DNA of 7,824 nt from Chryseobacterium sp. (GTDB lineage: Bacteria; Bacteroidota; Bacteroidia; Flavobacteriales; Weeksellaceae). Below the pieces are notes generated by a model that was not told the origin of the DNA, did no database searches, and was given only the letters and a program-made list of their open reading frames with translations. Position numbers and translations under genes: made by a program. Where the stretch lies: the NCBI GenBank assembly GCA_003852805.1, contig RDDY01000039.1, forward strand, positions 1-7,824, written 5' to 3'. Positions within the stretch are counted from its first letter, which is position 1. Each line of letters starts with the position of its first letter. Positions 1-6,034 of this stretch are shown here, piece by piece.

Positions 1-440
1 TGGCGATGATCATTACGGTAGCGCTCTCATTTCATTCTTGCAAAGAGAGCGGCGAAGAGAAACTGCGGTCTGCTTTTGCAGGTGAGACGAGCAAGAAGTG
101 GTATAGTTACAGCATCGACGAAGAACATGCGCTATATCCTTATAGGGTTAAAGAATTTTTCAGAGACGGACGGCAGATTCAATACATAAACAATGCTACC
201 ACACGAGAATTGGATACAATACCAAAAGATGACAGATATAACCCCGAACGATGGTTTATCATAAATGATTCGATGGTGAGCATTGAATCAGTGAGAAATC
301 CGATCAGTGGGTACCATCATAAACGAAATAGTAAGGTGCTGTTTTACAACAAGGACACCATTATTCTGCAAGGCACGAAACGCAATGACTACCAAGGCGT
401 TTTAATCTTGACGCGATACGGCAAGGATTCCGATAGATGA
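1..440 (+). CDS. Small lipoprotein of unknown function, 5' partial
   Basis: The frame is open from the left edge and ends in TGA at 438-440; the first in-window ATG is at 6, giving 144 residues. The N-terminus is a hydrophobic stretch running into a lipobox-like F-H-S-C (Cys12), so the product is probably a lipid-anchored envelope protein. A normal signal peptide would have basic residues before that stretch; they are missing and the frame is open upstream, so the true start most likely lies outside the window. After Cys12 the protein is soluble, rich in aromatic residues and in alternating beta-type segments (WYSYS, WFIINDSMVSI, KVLFYNKDTIIL, GVLILTRY), which suggests a small beta-sandwich or lipocalin-like fold; that is inference. 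I do not recognise the family. By hand count, bases 1-420 are about 42% GC, lower than sampled parts of the other genes here. Confidence 0.6.
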   Translation, partial: AMIITVALSFHSCKESGEEKLRSAFAGETSKKWYSYSIDEEHALYPYRVKEFFRDGRQIQYINNATTRELDTIPKDDRYNPERWFIINDSMVSIESVRNPISGYHHKRNSKVLFYNKDTIILQGTKRNDYQGVLILTRYGKDSDR

Positions 441-500
441 TTGTACCGCTGCGCGGAGTGCCCTCACTTCGCTACCAACAGGTAGTAGCAAGCGAGTCAA

Positions 501-542
501 AACAACCAAACCTTCAACGCTCTCTATAAATCGTCGGTTGTT
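501..542. repeat. 7-bp inverted repeat in the 441-548 gap
   Basis: AACAACC (501-507) is the exact reverse complement of GGTTGTT (536-542), with a 28-base loop. It lies between the converging ends of the lipoprotein gene and the DUF3078 gene. Read on the minus strand, after the DUF3078 stop, the second arm runs into TTTTGA, so it might act as a weak terminator for that gene. The long loop and the short T-run make this uncertain. A second small hairpin, CTACC-AACA-GGTAG, sits at 472-485 with no T-tract. Confidence 0.25.
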
Positions 543-548
543 CAGCTT

Positions 549-1655
549 CTACAAAAACGGTTTAATCAACTTCTTCTTGTCAGGTCGTTCTTTCAACTGG
601 AAACCGAGGTCGTAAGAGAAGCCGACGCCCAAGGTTTGTTTCAGTTGGAGAGCCTGCATTTGGTCATGGTCGTACATCAGGTCGATGGTTACGATGGTCG
701 ATATAAACTTGTTGAACTTGATGTCCAAAACACCGTTGTACATAATGTCTACGCGCTCCGGGTGGTTGGCGTAGTTGGAGAATAAAGTGAGCTGATTCGT
801 GTAGCTCATGTTGTCCATAATCTTCAGCTTGTATAATACGTTGGCCATCGCGCCTATCTCGGTGCGCACACTTTGACCGTCGCGTTCCAAACCGAAACGA
901 CCTTTTTTTTGCAGTTTTTCGTCCAAGACAAAAGTGAATTTGCCCGTTGCGGGACGGAAGATTACTTGGAAGTTTTCACTCGGATTGTACGAGAGACCGA
1001 TACCGACATTCAGATAGCCCGGCGCCATAAATTTTGAGATGCGGTCTTCATACACCGGGTTGGGCGTCAACGCATAATCATAGCCGGGCTGAAACTGCGT
1101 GCGGAACTGATAACCCGTAGACAGGTAAACATCTCGGCCCAGATCATAGCCGTAGTTCGTCAGAATGTTGATGTAATCATCGGTCTTGCGCGGCGACTGG
1201 CCTGTGGACGATACCAAGCCGTAACCCATTTGGATGTTGTTGTCCAAGAAGTGCCGACGGTTCTTGTAAGCGATGTTGTAGTTTACCTTGCCCAAAACGC
1301 CGAAGTTGTTGTTGCCGCCCGCGTACCAATTGGAAAAAGCCGACTGGTTGAACAGCAAACTGTTTTGGCCGAAGAAGAACCAGCGTTTTTCTACCTCAGA
1401 TTTCATCAGCATATAAGGCGTGATGGGTACGCTCTCTGACGCATCGGGCACAATCACCGCTTTCCGAATCATAATGGTATCCGCCGGTTTGTACGGAATC
1501 CGAACCAATTTCAGATCCGCCAAACTGTCTAGATCTACGCCTGCGGAATCCCACTGTTGGCGAGAAAGAGAATCTATGGTCTTGCGGTGAGGCGTCTGTT
1601 GCGCCGCAACGCTTAGGGCAGAAAAAAGAAATACGAAGGCAAACGTCCTGAACAT
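549..1655 (-). CDS. DUF3078 family protein, probable outer-membrane beta-barrel
   Basis: This 368-residue protein starts at the ATG 1655-1653 and ends in TAG at 551-549. The start was chosen because it opens a typical signal peptide (MFRTFAFVFLFSALSVAAQ, likely cut near AAA/Q). The open frame continues upstream to 1811, but that extension runs through the promoter and has no signal-like sequence. The body has the DUF3078 hallmark region, SLLFNQSAFSNWYAGGNNN, followed by many alternating hydrophobic and aromatic strands, conserved FRPATGKFTFVLDE, and a last strand of the GVGFSYDLGF type. This looks like an outer-membrane beta-barrel, which is known for the family only by prediction; no biochemical function is established. 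It is transcribed divergently from the rhomboid gene, with a good -7 box 27 bases upstream of its start. The family is widespread in Bacteroidota. The family call is firm; the barrel and location are inferred. Confidence 0.88.
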   Translation of the reverse strand: MFRTFAFVFLFSALSVAAQQTPHRKTIDSLSRQQWDSAGVDLDSLADLKLVRIPYKPADTIMIRKAVIVPDASESVPITPYMLMKSEVEKRWFFFGQNSLLFNQSAFSNWYAGGNNNFGVLGKVNYNIAYKNRRHFLDNNIQMGYGLVSSTGQSPRKTDDYINILTNYGYDLGRDVYLSTGYQFRTQFQPGYDYALTPNPVYEDRISKFMAPGYLNVGIGLSYNPSENFQVIFRPATGKFTFVLDEKLQKKGRFGLERDGQSVRTEIGAMANVLYKLKIMDNMSYTNQLTLFSNYANHPERVDIMYNGVLDIKFNKFISTIVTIDLMYDHDQMQALQLKQTLGVGFSYDLGFQLKERPDKKKLIKPFL

Positions 1656-1682
1656 GGAGAATTTGAAGCTTTTAAAAACGCT

Positions 1683-1690
1683 CAAAATTA
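1683..1690 (-). promoter_or_regulatory. -7 box of the DUF3078 gene
   Basis: On the minus strand this reads TAATTTTG, a perfect match to the Bacteroidota -7 consensus TANNTTTG. It ends 27 bases before the ATG at 1655, implying a leader of about 20 bases. No clear -33 TTG sits at the expected 17-21 base spacing; only a TTC is found at about 19. Confidence 0.5.
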
Positions 1691-1765
1691 CAACAATTAT
1701 CGGCAAAGGGAACCGAGGGTAAACCGGCGACCGCTGCCAAATTTTCCCGTCTTGCTTTTTGGCTG

Positions 1766-1773
1766 TACATTTG
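1766..1773 (+). promoter_or_regulatory. -7 box of the rhomboid gene
   Basis: TACATTTG matches TANNTTTG and ends 14 bases before the ATG at 1788. A TTTTC at 1742-1746 lies at about the right spacing for a degenerate -33 element. Together with the box at 1683-1690 it makes 1656-1787 a divergent promoter region. Confidence 0.45.
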
Positions 1774-1787
1774 AATAACGACGCGTT

Positions 1788-2555
1788 ATGAGAAGAATAT
1801 TCCGCCTGCAAACTTTTCTGGTACCCGCATTATTGTTGACCGTTATCTGGGTGGTTTTCTTCTTGCAACACATCGGCCTCTTCAGCGGATGCCGCGGCGC
1901 CCTGATTCCGCGTGCGCCCGAGGGTCTGGCCGGGGTTCTGTTTTCGCCGCTTTTGCACGGCAGTTTTGACCACATCGTCAGCAATTCTTTGCCGTTGGCT
2001 GTGCTTAGTTTCTTGCTGTATCAGTTTTACTCCCGCATTGCCACACGCGTGCTGATCATCGGCTGGGTGGCCGCAGGCTTCTTGGTATGGCTGCTGCCGC
2101 CCGACAGTTTTTATCACGGTTCTTTCCGCGCGTGCATCATTGGCGCCAGCGGCATTGTGTACATGCTTGCCTTTTTCCTGTTTTTCAGCGGCGTATTGCG
2201 TTGGGATTTAAAGCTGCTCACTGTTTCTTTAGTGGTTGCTTTTTATTATGGCAGCATGATTTGGGGAATGGTGCCCGAGGAGTTGCTTTTCAGCCTGGAA
2301 GAGCCCAGCCGCGTCTCGTGGCAGTCTCACTTGGCGGGCGCGGCCGTCGGTTTTGGCTTGGCTTATCTGTTTCGGAAGAAGGGCGAACGCAAGCGTAAAT
2401 ACATTTGGGAATATCCACGATATTATAATGAAAAGGACGACCGTCTTTGGCAAAAATATCGGGAAGAGCATCCGCAAGATTTCGAGGAAATGCCGCAACT
2501 GAAAAAAGATGATTTGTGGGAGCATTTGGAAGAACTGCGAAAGCGCGAAAAATAA
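1788..2555 (+). CDS. Rhomboid family intramembrane serine protease
   Basis: The 255-residue protein has about six hydrophobic helices and both parts of the rhomboid catalytic dyad: Ser121 in G-A-S-G (119-122) and His181 in SHLAGAAVGFG. The upstream motif H57-x4-H62-x3-N66 (HGSFDHIVSN) has the same spacing as in E. coli GlpG, where it shapes the oxyanion site. Rhomboids cleave membrane proteins within or near their transmembrane helix, so this one should be an active inner-membrane enzyme; its substrate cannot be told from sequence. After the last helix (to about residue 195) there is a charged tail of about 60 residues, starting with a basic cluster (RKKGERKRK) and rich in Trp, Tyr, Glu and Lys, probably cytoplasmic. 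It is divergent from the DUF3078 gene and is followed after 44 bases by dprA on the same strand, so co-transcription is possible. Confidence 0.93.
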   Translation: MRRIFRLQTFLVPALLLTVIWVVFFLQHIGLFSGCRGALIPRAPEGLAGVLFSPLLHGSFDHIVSNSLPLAVLSFLLYQFYSRIATRVLIIGWVAAGFLVWLLPPDSFYHGSFRACIIGASGIVYMLAFFLFFSGVLRWDLKLLTVSLVVAFYYGSMIWGMVPEELLFSLEEPSRVSWQSHLAGAAVGFGLAYLFRKKGERKRKYIWEYPRYYNEKDDRLWQKYREEHPQDFEEMPQLKKDDLWEHLEELRKREK

Positions 2556-2582
2556 CAAGGTATATTCTCGACGGATTTTGAT

Positions 2583-2590
2583 TATTTTTG
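2583..2590 (+). promoter_or_regulatory. Possible -7 box before dprA
   Basis: TATTTTTG matches TANNTTTG and ends 9 bases before the ATG at 2600. No TTG is found at -33, and the stretch is simply T-rich, so dprA may instead depend on transcription from the rhomboid promoter. Confidence 0.3.
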
Positions 2591-2599
2591 AAAAGTCCC

Positions 2600-3703
2600 A
2601 TGTCAGAAGAAATTCTTTACTCCATTGCATTGCGGAAAAGTCCGCTCATCGGCGATATCAATTTCCGAAAGCTTATACAGTTGGCCGGCTCGGCAAAGGA
2701 GGCTTGGCACCTGCGCAAAGATTTGTTGATGAAAGCCGATGGAATAGGCGCACAAATCGTCAAGGAACTCGGCAACGATGACTACCTGACGTTTGCCGAG
2801 AAAGAATTGCAATACTGTGAAAAAAACAACATCCGCATCAGACTCAGGCATTTGAATGAATTGCCGAACCTTTTGTCCGAGTGCGAAGATGCGCCTGCGG
2901 TTCTGTACCAGAAAGGCAATTGGGATGAAACCCGCACCAATCTTAGCGTTGTCGGTACGCGCAATGCCACGGCATATGGCCGATCTTTTATTACAGAATT
3001 GTGCGCGGAGTTAAAGGGCAAGCCCGTAACCGTCGTCAGTGGTCTGGCATTGGGAACCGACGGCCACGCACACGCCGAGGCGTTGCAGAACCGGCTGCCT
3101 ACCGTTGCGGTTTTGGCGCACGGATTTCACAGATTGTATCCCGCCAAGCACCGTGCGTTGGCCGAAAGAATTTTGGCTGATAACGGTGCATTGCTTACCG
3201 AATTCAATTCATCCCAAGATCCGAATCCGGAAAACTTTATCCGCAGAAACAGAATCGTTGCCGGCCTCTCGCCCATAACGGTGGTCACGGAATCTGCTTA
3301 CGGAGGAGGCTCCATCAGCACCGCCGGCTTTGCCAACCAGTACAATCGTGAGGTTTTTGCGCTGCCGGGCAAAATCACCGACCGATACAGCCAGGGTTGC
3401 AATATGCTGATTGCACTGCACAAAGCGCGGATCATCGTAAGCCGCCAAGATGTCATCGATGAATTGCAACCGGAATTGACACCGCAGGTCGGTTCCTTAT
3501 TCTCGCCGAAGGAAATTCCTGCAAAGCTTACCGAGGAACAAGAACTCCTTTTCTGCGCCATTCGTGAAAACGACGGCATCCAACTAGATGATTTGGCGGT
3601 ACACACGGCGCTGCCTACGCACAAACTGATGCCGCTTCTGCTGCAATTGGAGATGGACGGCCATATCCGAACGCTCTCGGGCAGACAGTATCAGGTTACT
3701 TAA
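2600..3703 (+). CDS. dprA: DNA-processing protein DprA (DNA protecting protein)
   Basis: DprA binds incoming single-stranded DNA in the cytoplasm and loads RecA during natural transformation. The 367-residue product has the full family layout. An N-terminal helical/HhH-like region covers about 1-65. The Rossmann-like core carries SVVGTRNATAYG (116-127), SGLALGTDGHAH (147-158), AVLAHGFHRLYP (170-181), RRNRIVAGLSP (215-225), ESAYGGGSISTA (231-242) and EVFALPG (251-257). A C-terminal winged-helix (DprA WH) domain covers about 308-365. I chose ATG 2600 because the protein then begins MSEEILYSIAL, as in flavobacterial homologues; the frame can be extended to a TTG at 2588, but that overlaps the possible -7 box. 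Two positions differ from the usual motifs: Thr for Ile in G-I-D-G, and Ile for Pro in F-P-x-R-N-R. It ends 3 bases from the stop of the convergent cysteine-cluster gene. Confidence 0.96.
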   Translation: MSEEILYSIALRKSPLIGDINFRKLIQLAGSAKEAWHLRKDLLMKADGIGAQIVKELGNDDYLTFAEKELQYCEKNNIRIRLRHLNELPNLLSECEDAPAVLYQKGNWDETRTNLSVVGTRNATAYGRSFITELCAELKGKPVTVVSGLALGTDGHAHAEALQNRLPTVAVLAHGFHRLYPAKHRALAERILADNGALLTEFNSSQDPNPENFIRRNRIVAGLSPITVVTESAYGGGSISTAGFANQYNREVFALPGKITDRYSQGCNMLIALHKARIIVSRQDVIDELQPELTPQVGSLFSPKEIPAKLTEEQELLFCAIRENDGIQLDDLAVHTALPTHKLMPLLLQLEMDGHIRTLSGRQYQVT

Positions 3704-3706
3704 CCG

Positions 3707-4195
3707 TTATTTGTTGAGCAGCTGTTGCATCTTCTCGACAAAGTGAAAAGCTGCCGGGCAGATCAATGTATTCTTGATCGTCAGGTTGTTGATTTGGTAG
3801 ATTTTCTTGCGATCGGTGTGCGGATACTCGCGGCAGGCTTTCGGACGGTGTTCGTAAATGCTGCAAGTGTTGTCAGCGTTTAGAAAGGTGCAAGGTAATT
3901 CTTTCAAGACCTTGTCGTTGTCTTCATCGGTGCGCAGGTAACGGTTTTCAAACTCTGCGGGTTTCAGGCGGAAGACCTTGGCAATCCGCTCGATGTCTTT
4001 CTCGGTAAAAAGCGGACCTGTGGTTTTGCAACAGTTGGCGCAGCTGAGGCAGTCTACGCTTTCAAAGACCTCATCATGGCATTGCTGCGCGAGGTAATCT
4101 AGGTTTTTCGGCGGTTTCTTTCTTAGCTGCTCCAAGAACTTTTTATGCTCCTTTTGCTTCTTGCTTGCCTGATTTTTGTAGTGTTCTAAATCCAC
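3707..4195 (-). CDS. YkgJ family cysteine-cluster protein (CxxCxxCC)
   Basis: This 162-residue protein carries the family signature C49-x2-C52-x2-C55-C56, then C102-x8-C111-x9-C121 and C146, a set suited to binding zinc or an iron-sulphur cluster. The motif YEHRPKACREYP (114-125) is also typical. Function is not established for the family; metal binding is inferred from the cysteines. The N-terminus (about 1-35) is very lysine-rich and probably helical. The start is a GTG at 4195-4193: the family's conserved N-terminus (MDLEHYKNQA) begins exactly there and there is no nearby ATG in frame. A -7 box ends only 4 bases upstream, so the message may be leaderless. It faces dprA tail to tail and is divergent from the haemoglobin gene. 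Confidence 0.9.
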   Translation of the reverse strand: MDLEHYKNQASKKQKEHKKFLEQLRKKPPKNLDYLAQQCHDEVFESVDCLSCANCCKTTGPLFTEKDIERIAKVFRLKPAEFENRYLRTDEDNDKVLKELPCTFLNADNTCSIYEHRPKACREYPHTDRKKIYQINNLTIKNTLICPAAFHFVEKMQQLLNK

Positions 4196-4199
4196 CGTG

Positions 4200-4207
4200 C
4201 AAAATTA
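4200..4207 (-). promoter_or_regulatory. -7 box of the cysteine-cluster gene
   Basis: On the minus strand it reads TAATTTTG, a perfect TANNTTTG match, ending 4 bases before the GTG start at 4195. No -33 TTG is visible. It is part of an 11-bp inverted repeat with the haemoglobin -7 box. Confidence 0.45.
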
Positions 4208-4238
4208 ATTGTTTCCGGTGAAAGCAGTGCTGCTTGCT

Positions 4239-4324
4239 TAGCCCCGATGGCAGCGGCATCCTTTTGTGCCGCCCCGCCTTTGGCGGCACAAAAGATACAG
4301 CGGACAGCGGGAAAAAGCTCCTGA
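4239..4324. ncRNA. Structured intergenic element resembling the Flavo-1 RNA motif
   Basis: A perfect 13-bp stem pairs 4261-4273 (CTTTTGTGCCGCC) with 4282-4294 (GGCGGCACAAAAG) around an 8-base loop. Outside it, AGC 4240-4242 pairs with GCT 4317-4319, and CCCG 4243-4246 pairs with CGGG 4308-4311, leaving AAAAA as a bulge. GATG 4246-4249 can instead pair with CATC 4257-4260. AGCGG occurs three times (4252, 4299, 4306). From memory, conserved edges of the type TAGCCCCGAT...AGCGGGA...AGCTCCT around a variable stem match an element found many times in flavobacterial genomes and catalogued as Flavo-1; I could not check this. It lies upstream of both flanking -7 boxes, so it is in neither 5' leader: it is either a separate small transcript or a dispersed repeat. 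The transcribed strand is unknown. Confidence 0.55.
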
Positions 4325-4346
4325 TATTAATCAGACCAAAAAGTCT

Positions 4347-4354
4347 TAATTTTG
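4347..4354 (+). promoter_or_regulatory. -7 box of the truncated haemoglobin gene
   Basis: TAATTTTG is a perfect TANNTTTG match ending 14 bases before the ATG at 4369. The expected -33 position (about 4325) holds an AT-rich stretch but no TTG. Confidence 0.5.
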
Positions 4355-4368
4355 CAAAAAGATTTGAA

Positions 4369-4761
4369 ATGAAAGATATACAGACCCGTGAAGATATAGA
4401 ATTGCTCGTCAACCGCTTTTATGACAAAGTGGGACGCGACGCCACGATTGGGTTCTTTTTCAACGATATAGCCAAAGTAAACTGGTCTCATCACCTGCCG
4501 AAGATGTACGCATTTTGGGAAACATTACTGTTCGGCCAAATTTCCTATAAAGGCAATCCGATGGCGGCGCATTTCCCGATCAACGCTCAGGTGCCGATGG
4601 AGAAACGACATTTCGACCACTGGCTGGAACTGTGGACCGAAACCGTAAACGAGAACTTTACGGGCATTACCGCCGATATGGCGATTTATAAAGCCCGGAA
4701 TATCTCGGGACTGATGAGCTTTAAGATGGAGACGGCGACCAAGCTGGAAAATACAAAATAA
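4369..4761 (+). CDS. Group III truncated haemoglobin
   Basis: The 130-residue protein has the length and layout of group III truncated haemoglobins such as Campylobacter Ctb. Aligned by eye to Ctb, it keeps the haem-pocket residues: Tyr18 (B10, in NRFYDKV), His42 (E7, in WSHHLPKMYAFW), the proximal His68 (F8, in MAAHFPI) and Trp85 (G8, in HFDHWLELW). These globins are cytoplasmic, bind O2 and NO, and are linked to nitrosative stress or microaerobic oxygen handling; the exact role here is inference. I chose ATG 4369 because MKDIQTREDIELLVNRFY begins at helix A; the frame stays open to 4234, but that extension would run through the structured element and the -7 box. It ends in TAA 13 bases from the hflX stop codon and shares a hairpin with that gene. 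Confidence 0.93.
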   Translation: MKDIQTREDIELLVNRFYDKVGRDATIGFFFNDIAKVNWSHHLPKMYAFWETLLFGQISYKGNPMAAHFPINAQVPMEKRHFDHWLELWTETVNENFTGITADMAIYKARNISGLMSFKMETATKLENTK

Positions 4762-4763
4762 AA

Positions 4764-4785
4764 AAGGGCAGTTTTTACTGCCCTT
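4764..4785 (-). terminator. Intrinsic terminator of hflX, overlapping its 3' end
   Basis: A perfect 9-bp stem, AAGGGCAGT (4764-4772) with ACTGCCCTT (4777-4785), closes a four-base loop. On the minus strand it is followed by a T-rich tract (TTTTTTATTTTG when the final stem Ts are included), as expected for a rho-independent terminator of hflX. The hflX stop TAA (4777-4775) overlaps the loop, and the last codons of hflX form one arm. For the convergent haemoglobin gene the same hairpin is followed only by CTTCG, so it would be weaker in that direction. Confidence 0.85.
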
Positions 4786-5989
4786 CTTCGTCATCGAAAT
4801 ATTCGAATAGAAAGTCGTTATACGGGAAACGGCTGATGTGAATTTTCATCACTTCATCGTAGATCAATTTTTTCATTTCGCCGAAGTTTTCTTTGGTGAT
4901 CGCCGAGATGAAAACCGTCGGATATTTGGCCTTGGCCATCCAGGTGCGCTTCCATTCTTCGAGTGAAATGTTCTTGCGTGTTTCCGGCGTCAGATCGTCC
5001 GCTTCCTTTTGCTCGTAGGTGAAATTGTCGATTTTGTTGAAGACAATGATTCTCGGCTTATCGTCCGCTTTGATCTCAACCAAAACTTCATCCACGGAGC
5101 GGATGTGGTCTTCAAAACTCGCATGAGAAATATCGACAACATGAATCAGCAAATCGGCTTCGCGCACCTCGTCCAATGTAGATTTAAAACTCTCGACCAA
5201 CTGCGTCGGTAGTTTGCGGATGAACCCTACGGTATCGGTCAGCAGGAACGGCAGGTTACCGATCACCACTTTCCGTACCGTGGTATCCAATGTTGCGAAC
5301 AGTTTATTCTCCGCAAAGACTTCCGACTTGGACAAAGCGTTCATCAATGTAGATTTCCCGACGTTGGTATAACCTACCAAGGCCACGCGAACCATTTTGC
5401 CACGGTTCGTCCGCTGGGTCGCCATCTGTTTGTCGATGGTTTTCAGCTTTTCTTTCAACAATGAAATACGGTCGCGGATGATACGGCGGTCGGTCTCGAT
5501 CTCGGTTTCCCCCGGACCGCGCATACCGATACCACCGCGCTGACGCTCAAGGTGAGTCCACATCCGCGTCAGGCGGGGCAGCAGATACTCGTATTGCGCC
5601 AGCTCAACCTGGGTTCTTGCATAAGAAGTCTGTGCCCGCTGTGCGAATATGTCCAAAATAAGGTTGGTGCGGTCCAATATTTTTACATTGAGTTCGCGCT
5701 CCAGATTCTTCAGCTGAGATGGCGAGAGCTCATCATCGAAGATAACGGTATCGATGCTGTGCTCGTCAATGTATTGTTTTATTTCCTCGGCCTTTCCTTT
5801 TCCTACAAACGTGCGAGAATCGGGCTGCGAAAGTTTTTGGGTGAAGCGTTTCTCTACTGTTGCTCCGGCGGTATACGCCAAGAACTCCAGTTCGTCCATA
5901 TATTCTTCCAGCTTTTCCTCGTCTTGCTCACGTGTGATGAGCCCTACGAGGACCGCGTTTTCATAACTATGTTCTTTCTTTTCAAGCAT
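4775..5989 (-). CDS. hflX: GTPase HflX
   Basis: HflX is a ribosome-associated GTPase that splits or rescues stalled 70S ribosomes under heat or other stress. The 404-residue product has an N-terminal HflX domain (about 10-120), a helical linker with the family signature RGGIGMRGPGETEIETDRR (151-169), and a G domain: P-loop GYTNVGKST (206-214), switch I FATLDTT (231-237), DTVGF (252-256), NKID (318-321) and SAI (362-364). About 40 residues lie between NKID and SAI (roughly 322-361), longer than in a minimal G domain. The start MLEKKEHSYENAVLVGL matches how flavobacterial HflX begins. A -7 box TAATTTTG ends 4 bases upstream of the ATG, so it probably has its own, nearly leaderless transcript, although the META-domain gene lies only 45 bases upstream on the same strand. 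Confidence 0.96.
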   Translation of the reverse strand: MLEKKEHSYENAVLVGLITREQDEEKLEEYMDELEFLAYTAGATVEKRFTQKLSQPDSRTFVGKGKAEEIKQYIDEHSIDTVIFDDELSPSQLKNLERELNVKILDRTNLILDIFAQRAQTSYARTQVELAQYEYLLPRLTRMWTHLERQRGGIGMRGPGETEIETDRRIIRDRISLLKEKLKTIDKQMATQRTNRGKMVRVALVGYTNVGKSTLMNALSKSEVFAENKLFATLDTTVRKVVIGNLPFLLTDTVGFIRKLPTQLVESFKSTLDEVREADLLIHVVDISHASFEDHIRSVDEVLVEIKADDKPRIIVFNKIDNFTYEQKEADDLTPETRKNISLEEWKRTWMAKAKYPTVFISAITKENFGEMKKLIYDEVMKIHISRFPYNDFLFEYFDDEEGQ

Positions 5990-5993
5990 TCAA

Positions 5994-6001
5994 CAAAATT
6001 A
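5994..6001 (-). promoter_or_regulatory. -7 box of hflX
   Basis: On the minus strand it reads TAATTTTG, a perfect TANNTTTG match, ending 4 bases before the ATG at 5989. A TTTG is found upstream, but its spacing of 14 bases is short for a -33 element. Confidence 0.5.
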
Positions 6002-6034
6002 AGCTTTTGCCGTTCCAAATAAAAGGCAGCGGAA

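Larger units (their letters stand above)
4198..4356. repeat. 11-bp inverted repeat framing the 4240-4324 element
   Basis: TGCAAAATTAA at 4198-4208 is the exact reverse complement of TTAATTTTGCA at 4346-4356. The arms contain the two divergent -7 boxes, so the symmetry may simply reflect promoter consensus. The identity extends three bases beyond the octamer. No target-site duplication is seen outside the arms, which argues against a miniature transposon. Confidence 0.5.

Noticed and set aside
472..485. Hairpin CTACC-AACA-GGTAG as a terminator of the first gene
   Set aside because: The stem has only 5 bp and no T-tract follows.
1656..1811. N-terminal extension of the DUF3078 gene to an ATG at 1811
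   Set aside because: It would overlap the rhomboid start, run through both -7 boxes and place the signal peptide inside the protein.
2588..2599. TTG start for dprA at 2588
   Set aside because: ATG 2600 fits the family N-terminus and does not overlap the possible -7 box.
4261..4294. The 13-bp hairpin as a rho-independent terminator
   Set aside because: It lies between two divergent genes, has no T-run after it on either strand, and is embedded in a larger structured element.
4234..4368. N-terminal extension of the haemoglobin to an ATG at 4234
   Set aside because: The extension is the translated structured element plus the -7 box; truncated haemoglobins of this group start where ATG 4369 places it.
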